From contig JBMDXA010000215.1 in the NCBI GenBank assembly GCA_048594725.1, positions 1-16,083 of the forward strand: a stretch of DNA of 16,083 nucleotides. The letters are read 5' to 3'. Shown one piece after another: positions 1 to 7,240 of the stretch (within the stretch, counting starts at the first letter, position 1; the number at the start of each line of letters is the position of its first letter). The position numbers and the translations under genes are program-made. The notes beneath the pieces are model-generated. The model did not search any database. It saw nothing but the letters and a program-made list of their open reading frames with translations, and had not been told where the DNA came from. This DNA comes from JAFDZV01 sp048594725. GTDB taxonomy: Bacteria; Bacteroidota; Ignavibacteria; OLB7.

Positions 1-158
1 AAGGTGAGATTATAGGTGCCGTCGGGGACGGTTGCATTTCCCGCGTTGGTCAGATATCCCTGATAGCTGATAAGGCGTGGTATCTGGGCATGAGCATTAT
101 TGCTTGCAAGCATCATTCCCAGCGCAAACGCCGGAAGTAGAAAGACTTTTCTGGACAT
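1..158 (-). CDS. Secreted surface protein, N-terminal fragment (cut by window start)
   Basis: The first 52 codons of a minus-strand gene run off the window start. ATG at 158-156 is preceded by a good ribosome binding site (AGGAGAG on the minus strand, 164-172 region). The N-terminus MSRKVFLLPAFALGMMLA is a signal peptide, with a likely signal peptidase I site after NNAHA (about residue 24). The mature protein begins QIPRLISYQGYLTNAG and continues VPDGTYNLT. This 'SYQG-L...DGTY' opening is widespread in secreted proteins of Bacteroidota, Ignavibacteria and relatives, many of which are large surface or tail-fibre-like proteins; that is recall of the family, not a search. The rest of the protein is outside the window, so its function cannot be named. 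It lies 118 bases downstream of the sorting-domain protein gene at 277-867 on the same strand and may be co-transcribed with it. Confidence 0.75.
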   Translation of the reverse strand, partial: MSRKVFLLPAFALGMMLASNNAHAQIPRLISYQGYLTNAGNATVPDGTYNLT

Positions 159-276
159 TACAGGTCTCTCCTACGAAGAGAAATTTGGGGTAACTAAAAG
201 CTGTGAAGACCGGAACCTCTCCGGCCCCCTGCATCACCGCACCGATATCCCGGTGTGCCGCCCGGCTTTGGACCGC

Positions 277-867
277 CTAGCGTACCAGGAACATCGTGCG
301 CCGCTCGCTGAATCCCCTGCCAGAGGGCCCGAGCGGTTCCACCGTGAGAACGTAGAGATAATAGCCGGAGGCCGCTTCGCTGCCAGAAGCATCAAGCCCG
401 TTCCAGGCGATCTCCCGTGTGCCGGCCTCCTGATCTCCATCGTACAGCGAACGAACCCTGTTCCCCACCAGATCGAAAACTTCCAGTGTTACCCGGCTCC
501 GCTGCTCCAGCGCAAATGCGATGGTCGTGGAACCGGAAAATGGGTTGGGATAATTCCGGAGCATCGCCCGGCTTCCGGCCGCATCATCGGCAACCGGACG
601 GGAGACGCCGGAGACAAGCCGGCGAGGATACCAGAAACCCTGGTATGTAGCATTCTGGGCGTTTGCCACTCTGCCGATAATCGGCTGCCCGAGTGTGGCT
701 GAAACCCTGAGAGTATCGGCAGCAGCACCGGAAACTCCTCCGGTGGCGATAACCGACCACGGCACCTTCTCCGCCTGTTGCGCAACACCCGTTGTGGAGA
801 CAAGGGGGGTGTAGAGCAGCAGCGCAACCAGAGGCACGGCGCTGGCGCGAGCCAAGCTCCATCTCAT
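277..867 (-). CDS. Small secreted protein with C-terminal type IX (Por) sorting domain
   Basis: The protein has 196 residues. The start is placed at 867, not at the longer 921 alternative, because AGGAG lies seven bases before this ATG and the protein then opens with a textbook signal peptide (basic MRWSLARAS, hydrophobic VPLVALLLYTPLV, cleavage near GVAQQ). The N-terminal half has the motif WSVIATGG...LGQPIIG...YQGFWYP, a module I associate with short secreted proteins of this phylum. The C-terminal half, from about residue 110, is a type A T9SS sorting domain / FlgD-like Ig fold: LRNYPNPFSGSTTIAF, then VTLEVFDLVGNRVR, IAWNGLDASG and SGYYLYVL. The protein is therefore probably exported by Sec, carried through the outer membrane by the type IX system and anchored or released. 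It has no catalytic domain, so its role may be structural or adhesive. It is the first gene of a possible two-gene minus-strand unit with the fragment at 1-158. Confidence 0.85.
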   Translation of the reverse strand: MRWSLARASAVPLVALLLYTPLVSTTGVAQQAEKVPWSVIATGGVSGAAADTLRVSATLGQPIIGRVANAQNATYQGFWYPRRLVSGVSRPVADDAAGSRAMLRNYPNPFSGSTTIAFALEQRSRVTLEVFDLVGNRVRSLYDGDQEAGTREIAWNGLDASGSEAASGYYLYVLTVEPLGPSGRGFSERRTMFLVR

Positions 868-1203
868 GCGTTTTCTCCTGTTGTATATCTGCGCGAAATA
901 CGCCGAAGTCATAGCATCCATTTCATTTTACATCACCAATAAGACGCGCATTGCAAATCTTAATGCTTCGTAAAACGAACTGATAAGCCCGCCTGGCGCA
1001 ACAATTCCGTCAAGATTACTGTTGAAAGGGCTGAATCTTCCGTCTATTCCTTGTCTGGATAGGAATGGCAGATCGATCAAGCGGATGGTCGAGGGGTAAT
1101 CTGGACCTCGAGCAGATACCGGGAGGGCAACTATCGCGCCAGAACCCGAACCGTAGCCCTGCGGATTGTATAAGGAGAAAATCGGACAAAAGAGTACGGG
1201 TAG

Positions 1204-1235
1204 AAAAAATGGCCCGATGCGATATGAACCGGGCC
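1204..1235 (-). terminator. Possible intrinsic terminator, minus strand
   Basis: Read on the minus strand, GGCCCG and CGGGCC form a 6-bp all-GC stem (1230-1235 with 1211-1216) around a 13-base loop, and the stem is followed by ATTTTTT (1210-1204). This is the usual layout of a Rho-independent terminator, though the loop is large. It would stop transcripts coming from about 1310 before they enter the secreted-protein gene at 867. No protein gene is recognised upstream of it, so it may belong to a small RNA or to a degraded element. Confidence 0.35.
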
Positions 1236-1263
1236 GATACTAATTGAAAGGCACTCCGGCATA

Positions 1264-1292
1264 GCGGCGTCACGATAATGTTGATGTTGATA
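1264..1292 (-). repeat. Diverged repeat copy A (partner at 11410-11438)
   Basis: The minus strand here matches the plus strand at 11410-11438 at 20 of 29 positions without gaps. Seven of the nine differences fall at third codon positions if both are read as LYQxQxYRDAA (copy A: LYQHQHYRDAA). Weaker similarity continues downstream (GGAG...TGCC...TTTC). In copy A the frame can open at ATG 1304-1302 and run 57 codons, but the end of that frame looks like random sequence. A hairpin (1295-1310) lies just before the core and a terminator-like hairpin (1204-1235) after it. It could be a relic of a small gene, a tiny translated ORF or a mobile short repeat; chance cannot be excluded by eye. Confidence 0.35.
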
Positions 1293-1294
1293 CA

Positions 1295-1310
1295 GCCGGT
1301 GCATACCGGC
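1295..1310. repeat. Perfect 6-bp GC-rich hairpin
   Basis: GCCGGT-GCAT-ACCGGC is a perfect inverted repeat with a 4-base loop, in gene-free DNA directly beside repeat copy A. It could be the 5' stem of a small minus-strand RNA that ends at the terminator-like hairpin at 1204-1235. No T-tract follows on either strand, so it is unlikely to be a terminator itself. Confidence 0.4.
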
Positions 1311-1522
1311 GTCGTACAGGGAAATGGGAAATAAACCGGCGAGGAGGAACACAATAGCGGGGTGAGAGGCTCATGCCTCGGTTTGCACGATTGGTTCCGC
1401 TGAGCAATGCCAGGCGCAATCATCAGGAGAATGCGGGCTTGAAAGAGATGTTGCGCACATCGCCCCTCCCCCCTGCTGGTAATCGTCCGGTTTCCAGTAC
1501 ATCTGCGCGTGTTGTGTGGTTG

Positions 1523-1546
1523 TAACATGGGATTTAACATGGCATT
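1523..1546. repeat. Two tandem copies of a 12-base unit
   Basis: TAACATGGGATT is followed directly by TAACATGGCATT (11 of 12 identical). It lies about 290 bases before the first gene of the sugar cassette. Tandem 12-mers can be protein binding sites, but two copies are weak evidence. Confidence 0.4.
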
Positions 1547-1833
1547 TACCGGGGTGATAGCAGCAGCATGCTAAGTTGCGCTCGTGATCGGCACAATACC
1601 TCATCCCGGATATCCCTTCGCCGTAACGTGCGCTTCGGCGGCCGTAGAGGGAGTTTCTTCAGCAGGATTTCCGGACGGCGTCTCATCCCGCCCGGCTCCA
1701 CCACTCACGCGAAGATTGCCCATCCTGCTCCTGAAGATCCGGGAGGATAGTCCCGTAACGATCGGCATATGCTCCTTGTACGGCTGGAACGGATAAGACA
1801 TGCGAGTCGCGAACTATGCACGGGTACAAGACT

Positions 1834-2880
1834 ATGAGAAAGAAGATCCTCTTTATCTGTGGCTCCATCAATCAGACCTCGCAGATGCACGATATCTCGA
1901 AGCATCTGCCGGAATATGAGAGTTATTTCTCCCCGTATTACGCCGATGGGCTCCTGGAACGGCTGAGAGGCTGGGGTCTGGTGGATTTTACGGTCATGGG
2001 AAGAAAACTTGCCGGCCGCTGCCTGGCATACCTGCGCACCCACGATCTGAAAATCGATTATCGCGGGCAGGAACATCAATACGATCTGGTGGTGACCTGT
2101 AGTGATCTGGTGGTTCCCCGGAATATTCGCGGGGGGAAGGTGATTCTGGTGCAGGAAGGGATGACCGATCCGGAGAATTTCTTCTATCATCTCGTACGAA
2201 CTCTCCATCTCCCCCGCTATCTCGCCAGCACCTCCACCACGGGACTCAGTCATGCCTACGACTATTTCTGCGTGGCGAGCGAGGGCTACCGCGATCTCTT
2301 CATCGCCAAGGGAGTCAGCCCGGCAACGCTTCGCGTCACCGGCATCCCCAACTTCGACGACTGCCGGAAATTCCTGAACAACGATTTCCCCTATCGTGAT
2401 TATGTCCTGGTTGCTACCAGCGACACCCGTGAGACATTCAAATGGGAAAATCGGAAGAAATTCATCGAGGAATGCGCCGCAATAGCTGGCGGCACACAGA
2501 TGATATTCAAGCTCCATCCCAATGAGAATGTGAAACGGGCCACACGCGAAATAGAGCAATGGGCTCCCGGCGCGCTTGTGTACGCCAGCGGCAATACCGA
2601 TCACATGATCGCCAATTGCAGCGTCCTTGTCACGAAATACTCCAGCGTCGTCTACGTTGGACTGGCGCTCGGCAAGCAGGTGCATTCCTATTTCGATCTC
2701 CGGACGCTCCAGAGGATGACCCCGATGCAGAATGGGGGCACCTCCGCCCTGGCGATCGCCTCTGTCTGCCGCCATCATATCGAGGAGCGGACGGTTCCTC
2801 TCACATATGCCAGTCTGGTGGCGGCCGATCCGGTTTCGGCGCTCTACGAGCGTTCCATGCTGGCCGCAGGAAAACGCTGA
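1834..2880 (+). CDS. GT-B-fold glycosyl/glycerophosphate transferase-like protein
   Basis: The protein has 348 residues from ATG 1834; ATG 1816 would add six residues. Neither has a clear ribosome binding site, and 1834 is preferred because it starts at the basic-then-hydrophobic strand MRKKILFICGSINQ, the usual first beta strand of a GT-B or epimerase-type Rossmann domain. The C-terminal half carries the features of CDP-glycerol glycerophosphotransferase, Kdo transferase and sialyltransferase-like GT-B enzymes: a nucleotide-binding-type segment IFKLHPNEN and then DHMIANCSVLVTKYSSVVYVGLALGKQ, in which the D...S...YSS and final G-K pattern resembles the donor-binding signature. No membrane segment is seen, so it is probably cytoplasmic or peripheral. 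As the first gene of a cassette that makes a CMP-activated sugar, the simplest inference is the transferase that uses it. A 2-epimerase of the NeuC type has the same fold and is the main alternative, but I do not see NeuC motifs. Confidence 0.7.
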   Translation: MRKKILFICGSINQTSQMHDISKHLPEYESYFSPYYADGLLERLRGWGLVDFTVMGRKLAGRCLAYLRTHDLKIDYRGQEHQYDLVVTCSDLVVPRNIRGGKVILVQEGMTDPENFFYHLVRTLHLPRYLASTSTTGLSHAYDYFCVASEGYRDLFIAKGVSPATLRVTGIPNFDDCRKFLNNDFPYRDYVLVATSDTRETFKWENRKKFIEECAAIAGGTQMIFKLHPNENVKRATREIEQWAPGALVYASGNTDHMIANCSVLVTKYSSVVYVGLALGKQVHSYFDLRTLQRMTPMQNGGTSALAIASVCRHHIEERTVPLTYASLVAADPVSALYERSMLAAGKR

Positions 2881-2904
2881 TAACAGATATCAATCCGAAC
2901 CCCT

Positions 2905-3711
2905 GTGAAGGTAACCGTAGTTGTTCAGGCCCGCACCGGCAGCACCCGCCTGCCGAACAAGGTGATGATGCCGCTGGCGGGCCGCCCTCTGCTGGAACGC
3001 ATGCTGGAGCGTGTGCGCCATGCATCGGCACCGGATGAGATCATCGTTGCCACGACCGTCCAGAGAGACGATGATCCCATCCGTGATCTCTGCGGCGATA
3101 TCGGGGTGCGCTGCTACAGCGGGGACACACTCGATCTGCTCGGCCGTCATTATAATGCGGGAATTGCAACGAATGCCGATGCAGTGGTAAAAATCCCTTC
3201 CGACTGCCCGCTGATCGATCCCGCTGTGATCGATAGAGTTATCGGGCACTTCCTTGAAAATCAGGATCGGTTCGACTACGTGAGCAACCTCCACCCTCCC
3301 TCCTGGCCGGACGGCCAGGATGTGGAAATAATACCCATGGCGATGCTGGATGTTGCACATCGCGAGTCGTTGCGTCAATTGGAACGAGAGCATACGACAC
3401 CATTTTTCTGGGAGCAACCGGAACGTTTCCGGATCGGCAATGTGCTCTGGGAAAAAGGACTGGATTATTCCATGTCGCACCGCTGGACGATAGATTATCC
3501 CGAGGATTATCGCTTCCTGGACGCGGTATATAACGAGCTGTACACACAGGAGGGAACGATCTTCAACGTGGATACGGTGCTCGGCCTGCTCGGATCACGG
3601 CCTGATATCATGGAGATAAACAGCCGTCTGGCGGGGGTCAACTGGTACCGCAATCATCTCGGTGAATTACGAACCGTGGACAGCCAAATGACGAGGCAAA
3701 TAGATAGGTAG
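2905..3711 (+). CDS. spsF: SpsF-type cytidylyltransferase (CMP-sugar activation)
   Basis: The protein has 268 residues and a GTG start at 2905, 24 bases after the previous gene. The N-terminal VVVQARTGSTRLPNKVMMPL is the nucleotide-binding loop of the SpsF/NeuA-like cytidylyltransferase family, followed by GRPLLERMLERV. An acidic core IPSDCPLIDP (about residues 92-101) supplies the metal- and nucleotide-binding Asp of GT-A-like nucleotidyltransferases. HRWTIDYPEDY near residue 192 is the SpsF signature 'RWT.D..ED'. Members are annotated as spore-coat polysaccharide protein F or acylneuraminate cytidylyltransferase and are expected to couple a sugar (often a nonulosonic acid) to CMP. Together with the NeuB-type gene at 8285-9187 this supports a CMP-nonulosonate pathway. 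The exact sugar cannot be read from sequence. The C-terminus overlaps a heptamer repeat at 3710-3730. Confidence 0.85.
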   Translation: MKVTVVVQARTGSTRLPNKVMMPLAGRPLLERMLERVRHASAPDEIIVATTVQRDDDPIRDLCGDIGVRCYSGDTLDLLGRHYNAGIATNADAVVKIPSDCPLIDPAVIDRVIGHFLENQDRFDYVSNLHPPSWPDGQDVEIIPMAMLDVAHRESLRQLEREHTTPFFWEQPERFRIGNVLWEKGLDYSMSHRWTIDYPEDYRFLDAVYNELYTQEGTIFNVDTVLGLLGSRPDIMEINSRLAGVNWYRNHLGELRTVDSQMTRQIDR

Positions 3712-3730
3712 CTGTCAGCTGCCAGCTCCC
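3710..3730. repeat. Three tandem heptamers, AGCTNNC type
   Basis: AGCTGTC, AGCTGCC and AGCTCCC follow one another, covering the last two bases of the stop codon of the cytidylyltransferase gene and the gap before the transketolase gene. Short heptamer arrays of this kind occur between genes in some bacteria. Three imperfect copies are a weak signal, with no T-tract and no clear function. Confidence 0.35.
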
Positions 3731-3742
3731 CTCACAATATTC

Positions 3743-4618
3743 ATGTTGCACACCATGCTCCTAACCGAACGGGATCGATCGCAACTGGCGGAAACCGCGC
3801 TTCGAGTGCGCGAGCATATCGTCCGCATGGCAACCGGCGGCGGCTGTTTTATCGGCGCCTCCCTCTCCTGCGCCGACCTTCTGGTCTACCTCTATCGGAT
3901 GCATCTGAAGATCTCTCCCAATACCCTCGGCGATCCGGATCGCGATTATCTTTTTCTCTCCAAAGGCCACGATGTCCCCGCACTCTACGGCACGTTCGCC
4001 GAGCTGGGATATATCGCCCCGGAACGCCTGGCAAACCATCTCAGCCCCGACGATCATATCTACTGGCATCCGAACCGCAATATTCCGGGGGTGGAATTCC
4101 ACTCCGGATCACTCGGGCATCTCCTCTCGGTGGCGATCGGTGTGGCGCTCGATATCAAGATGCGCGGCGGCGAAAACAGGGTGTATGTCATCCTCGGCGA
4201 TGGCGAGCTGGACGAAGGTACGATCTGGGAGGGGCTGCTGGTGGCTAATGCCTACAGGCTCGATAATCTGGTCGGTATCGTCGACCGCAATCAGTTCCAG
4301 GCCAATATCCGCACCGAGGAACTGATCCCTCTGGAGCCCCTGGAAGCGAAATTCGAGGCGTTCGGATGGTATACCGAGCGGATCGACGGGCACTCGTTCG
4401 CAGAAATGCACGAGACCTTTACCAGACTCCCGTTCGAACAGGGACGCCCCAGTATGATTATCGCCGATACGACACGCGGCCGGGGATGCCCAAGCATCGA
4501 AAGCCGCGCCGACCGCTGGTTCGTAAAGCTGAATCCGGAAGATGCCGGGGTGCTTCTGAACGAGCTGCACGGGCGTAGTAGCGGCGCGCTGACGTCGGAA
4601 ACGCTGCTGGTCCGCTAA
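3743..4618 (+). CDS. Transketolase, N-terminal (pyrophosphate-binding) chain
   Basis: The protein has 291 residues (ATG 3743; ATG 3755 would remove four). It is the first half of a split thiamine-diphosphate transketolase. The ThDP/Mg signature is GDGELDEGTIWE at residues 152-163, with the closing Asn in DRNQFQ (N183). SKGHDVPALYG and GSLGHLLSVAIG supply two of the conserved active-site histidines. One point is unusual: where family members have a GH(I/P)G...LS-type motif this protein reads GCFIGASLS (residues 34-42), so the first conserved His appears to be Phe36. It pairs with the C-terminal chain encoded at 4748-5692, and together they should transfer a two-carbon ketol unit between sugars or make a related carboligation. 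Its place between the CMP-transferase and the aminotransferase suggests a dedicated role in surface-sugar synthesis rather than the central pentose pathway; that is inference. Confidence 0.88.
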   Translation: MLHTMLLTERDRSQLAETALRVREHIVRMATGGGCFIGASLSCADLLVYLYRMHLKISPNTLGDPDRDYLFLSKGHDVPALYGTFAELGYIAPERLANHLSPDDHIYWHPNRNIPGVEFHSGSLGHLLSVAIGVALDIKMRGGENRVYVILGDGELDEGTIWEGLLVANAYRLDNLVGIVDRNQFQANIRTEELIPLEPLEAKFEAFGWYTERIDGHSFAEMHETFTRLPFEQGRPSMIIADTTRGRGCPSIESRADRWFVKLNPEDAGVLLNELHGRSSGALTSETLLVR

Positions 4619-4725
4619 CCGCGAATCCCCGCTGATCTTGGTGGCTGGGAACGCATGGGATGTATCGGACCGGCACGTTGAGTCTGAAATCTTCGCGAAT
4701 AGAGAAATGAGAAACAACAACAAAA

Positions 4726-4740
4726 CGATTTGATAAATCG
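4726..4740 (+). promoter_or_regulatory. AT-rich hairpin just before the transketolase C-chain start
   Basis: CGATTT-GAT-AAATCG is a perfect 6-bp inverted repeat ending eight bases before ATG 4748, in a 129-base gap between the two transketolase chains. It sits where a ribosome binding site would be, and none is visible. It could affect translation start or protect an mRNA end. The gap is long for two subunits that must be made in equal amounts. Confidence 0.35.
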
Positions 4741-4747
4741 AAATTCC

Positions 4748-5692
4748 ATGTCGTACGAGCAATGTCTTCTGCAACTGGCGCTGGCCGATGAGCGCGTAGT
4801 GGTGATGACCGCTGAAAATCGCGCTGCGATCCGGAATCTGCCGGAAAAACTGGGACGGCGTTTCATCGATGTCGGTATCAGCGAGGCAACCATGATAGGG
4901 GCCGCCGCGGGCCTTGCGCTACGTGGAAGGATTCCGGTCACGCATGCACTGGCCGCCTTCCTGACGCTGCGCGCATTCGAGTTCATCCGCACCGATGTGG
5001 GCCTCCCCAATCTTCCGGTAAAGCTCGTTGGCGGTGTTCCGGGCGTCCTCTCCGACGGCAACGGCCCCACGCACCAGGCCATCGAGGATATATCTCTTAT
5101 GCGGGGCATCCCGAACATGAACATCTTCGCTCCGGCCGATGCCGATGAGCTGGTGGCCGGCCTGCCGGCAATAGTCAGCTCCCCGGCCCCATGGTATATC
5201 CGCTATAATGCAGGGCCGGCAACTGTGGAGCACAGTCCGTTCGAAATAGGAGTTGCGGAAATATCCGGTAACGGCAGCGATGTGGCGATTATCACCTACG
5301 GATTTATGTTCGGCGAATCGCTCGCGGCCAAGGCAGCCCTCGAAAACAGTGGCATCTCCGTCCGGCTCATCAATCTCCGCACTGTAAAACCGATCGATGA
5401 AGAAGCGATTCTTGGGGCAGCCGAAGAAACCGGAATGCTGGTGACGATAGAGGATCACTTTCTTACCGGAGGGCTCTACTCCATCATCGCCGAGCTCTTT
5501 CTTCGCCGCCGGGTGAGCGCGCGAGTGCTCCCGATCGCATTCCGCGAGCGCTGGTTCACCCCCGCCCTGCTGGGTGATGTCCTCCGGCGCGAAGGGCTGA
5601 CCGGCGAACAGATCGCCGAAACGATACTGAATGAACTGGCACTGGAAAATAATTCCAGCGGTATATATGAGCCGACCATACTTCCGGTCTGA
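4748..5692 (+). CDS. Transketolase, C-terminal (pyrimidine-binding) chain
   Basis: The protein has 314 residues from ATG 4748; an in-frame TTG at 4730 would add six. ATG 4748 is preferred because family members start at about this point (MSYEQCLLQLALADERVVVMTA). IDVGISEATMIGAAAGLALRG carries the Glu (about residue 46) that activates the ThDP pyrimidine ring. VGGVPGVLSDGNGPTHQAIED is the classic substrate- and cofactor-side loop, including the conserved His. The second, transketolase C-terminal Rossmann-like domain starts near DVAIITYGFM, includes VRLINLRTVKPIDE and VTIEDHFLTGGL, and ends near the C-terminus. It forms the other half of the enzyme started by the gene at 3743-4618. A 7-bp hairpin spans its stop codon. 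The same architecture occurs in 1-deoxyxylulose-5-phosphate synthase, but that enzyme is a single chain. Confidence 0.88.
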   Translation: MSYEQCLLQLALADERVVVMTAENRAAIRNLPEKLGRRFIDVGISEATMIGAAAGLALRGRIPVTHALAAFLTLRAFEFIRTDVGLPNLPVKLVGGVPGVLSDGNGPTHQAIEDISLMRGIPNMNIFAPADADELVAGLPAIVSSPAPWYIRYNAGPATVEHSPFEIGVAEISGNGSDVAIITYGFMFGESLAAKAALENSGISVRLINLRTVKPIDEEAILGAAEETGMLVTIEDHFLTGGLYSIIAELFLRRRVSARVLPIAFRERWFTPALLGDVLRREGLTGEQIAETILNELALENNSSGIYEPTILPV

Positions 5693-5699
5693 CCGGAAG
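5681..5699 (+). repeat. Perfect 7-bp hairpin spanning the transketolase C-chain stop codon
   Basis: CTTCCGG-TCTGA-CCGGAAG forms a perfect stem, and the loop contains the TGA stop (5690-5692). No T-run follows, so it is not a canonical terminator. It may be a processing or stability element within the operon, or a weak attenuator before the aminotransferase gene 99 bases later. Confidence 0.45.
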
Positions 5700-5791
5700 A
5701 GACCGGCGGAGAATACATTCCTGGCCTCTTCCCCGTAGCAGGGCCGATGCAGGCCGAACAGAACCATTCGTACACAGAACATCCTCAAGCC

Positions 5792-7147
5792 ATGCCGAAT
5801 ATCGTAGCCTTCAACCACGAATATCCCGCGATCGAAAAATCCGATGAGCTTTACCGGCGCGCGCAGGGGTTGATACCCGCCTTCACCCAGACGCTTGCAA
5901 AAGGACCGGGACAATACGTTAACGGCGTCGCGCCGAAATATCTCGTGCGTGGCAAGGGAGCGCATGTCTGGGATGCCGACGGGAACGAATATCTGGACTA
6001 CAACATGGCGATCGGCCCCCTCTCGCTCGGCTACTGCTACGACCGTGTGGATGATGCGATCCGCTCGCAGCTCGCCGACGGCATCACCTTCAGCCTGATG
6101 CATCCGCTGGAAGTGGAAGTGGCGGAACTGGTGCGCTCCGTGGTGCCGAACGCCGAATCGGTCAGGTTTTCCAAAACCGGCTGCGATGTCACCACGGCGG
6201 CAGTACGGCTCGCGCGCGCCTACACCGGCCGCGAAAAAGTCCTCTGCTGCGGTTATCACGGCTGGCACGACTGGTATATCGGCGTCACCGACCGGAATAG
6301 AGGAATCCCGGAGAGCGCCCTCGGCCTGACCTATACCTTCAATTACAATGATATCGGCTCGGTGATCGGCTCGATCGATCATGATACGGCCTGCATCATC
6401 CTGGAACCGTTCGTCTTTGAAGCGCCGCAAGAGGATTTTCTGCGGAAGCTGCGGGATGTCTGCGATGAATATGGAACGCTCCTGATTTTCGATGAGATGT
6501 GGACCGGTTTCCGGATCGCGCTGGGCGGCGCGCAGGAATATTTCGGTGTCGATGCAGATCTTGCCTGTTTCTCCAAGGCGGTCGCCAACGGCATGCCGCT
6601 ATCGCTGCTGACTGGGCGCCGGGAGATCATGGAGCTGCTGGAGAAAGATGTTTTCTTCTTCACCACATTCGGCGGCGAAGCGCTTTCGCTGGCGGCGGCA
6701 AAAGCCACCATCGAGGAGATGCGGGAGAAGAATGTGCCGGCACGCCTGGCGGAAGCCGGGAGAAAATTACACGAGGGATATGAGAGAATCGCCTCCGAAC
6801 TCGGGATGAATTATACGCGCTGCATCGGCTACGACTGCCGTTCGATGGTGACGTTCGATGCATCGGCAGGAAATCCCCTGGAGATGAAATCGCTCCTGCA
6901 ACAGGAGATGATAAAGCGCGGCATCCTCTGGTCGGGATTCCACAACATGAGTTTCTCCCACACCGATGAGGATATCGCCTATACTCTGGAGGCCTATCGC
7001 CAAGCATTGCCGGTGCTCCGCCGTGCCGTGGAGGAAGGGAATATCGCCGGATATCTGCGCGGGATGCCGGTGGAACCGGTGTTCCGGAAGACCGGGAATT
7101 TCAACACCCGGCCGCGAGTGAACGCGAACCTTGCTGGAAAGGTCTGA
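5792..7147 (+). CDS. Class III PLP aminotransferase, glutamate-1-semialdehyde-aminotransferase-like
   Basis: The protein has 451 residues from ATG 5792; ATG 5747 would add 15 residues of no recognisable character. The fold-type I class III pattern is clear: an N-terminal YLVRGKGAHVWDADGNEYLDY, the cofactor Asp in IFDEMWTGFR (D234) and the Schiff-base Lys in ACFSKAVANGMP (K262), then FTTFGGEALSLAA. The family motif usually written SGTEA reads KTGCDVT here (K128-T134), so this is probably not the haem-pathway aminomutase HemL but a relative from surface-sugar loci that transaminates an aldehyde or ketone on a sugar chain. The amino donor is unknown. It lies between transketolase and a short-chain dehydrogenase, which could make the keto group it uses. 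No haem biosynthesis genes are nearby, which also argues against HemL. It is soluble and cytoplasmic. Confidence 0.85.
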   Translation: MPNIVAFNHEYPAIEKSDELYRRAQGLIPAFTQTLAKGPGQYVNGVAPKYLVRGKGAHVWDADGNEYLDYNMAIGPLSLGYCYDRVDDAIRSQLADGITFSLMHPLEVEVAELVRSVVPNAESVRFSKTGCDVTTAAVRLARAYTGREKVLCCGYHGWHDWYIGVTDRNRGIPESALGLTYTFNYNDIGSVIGSIDHDTACIILEPFVFEAPQEDFLRKLRDVCDEYGTLLIFDEMWTGFRIALGGAQEYFGVDADLACFSKAVANGMPLSLLTGRREIMELLEKDVFFFTTFGGEALSLAAAKATIEEMREKNVPARLAEAGRKLHEGYERIASELGMNYTRCIGYDCRSMVTFDASAGNPLEMKSLLQQEMIKRGILWSGFHNMSFSHTDEDIAYTLEAYRQALPVLRRAVEEGNIAGYLRGMPVEPVFRKTGNFNTRPRVNANLAGKV

Positions 7148-7240
7148 TTGCGGATACGTGCAGATCCCGGCGAGAAATGAAGTAGAGACGGAGTATGTGC
7201 TTCTTCCTCTTCCAATCTAAAACCGTACATCAACACTCCC

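Larger units (their letters stand above)
868..1815. other. Long intergenic region without a credible gene
   Basis: About 950 bases separate the minus-strand secreted-protein gene from the plus-strand sugar cassette, so promoters for both should lie here. I see no consensus promoter I would defend. Open frames exist on both strands, but none has a recognisable domain, a ribosome binding site or a plausible start. Visible structure: an inverted repeat TTCGT-AAA-ACGAA at 967-979; a hairpin with a T-run on the minus strand at 1204-1235; a perfect hairpin GCCGGT-GCAT-ACCGGC at 1295-1310; a hairpin GAGGC-TCAT-GCCTC near 1366-1379; a 12-base tandem repeat at 1523-1546; a hairpin CGGGA...TCCCG at 1740-1755; and one copy of a diverged repeat shared with 11410-11438. 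No tRNA or other standard RNA gene was recognised. Confidence 0.6.

Noticed and set aside
1016..1540. A 174-codon minus-strand open frame in the gene-free region
   Set aside because: The translation is low in structure, rich in Cys, Arg and Pro, has no ribosome binding site and contains a terminator-like hairpin.
868..1815. A tRNA or other standard RNA gene in the long gap
   Set aside because: I looked for T-loop sequences and cloverleaf spacing on both strands and found none.
1705..2778. A 357-codon open frame on the minus strand opposite the GT-B gene
   Set aside because: Antisense shadow; the plus-strand protein has GT-B-type motifs and the right context, and the minus frame has none.
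4919..6430. A 503-codon open frame on the minus strand opposite the transketolase C-chain and aminotransferase genes
   Set aside because: It is a shadow of two well-supported plus-strand genes in GC-rich codons. The translation has no domain pattern and crosses the gap between the two genes.
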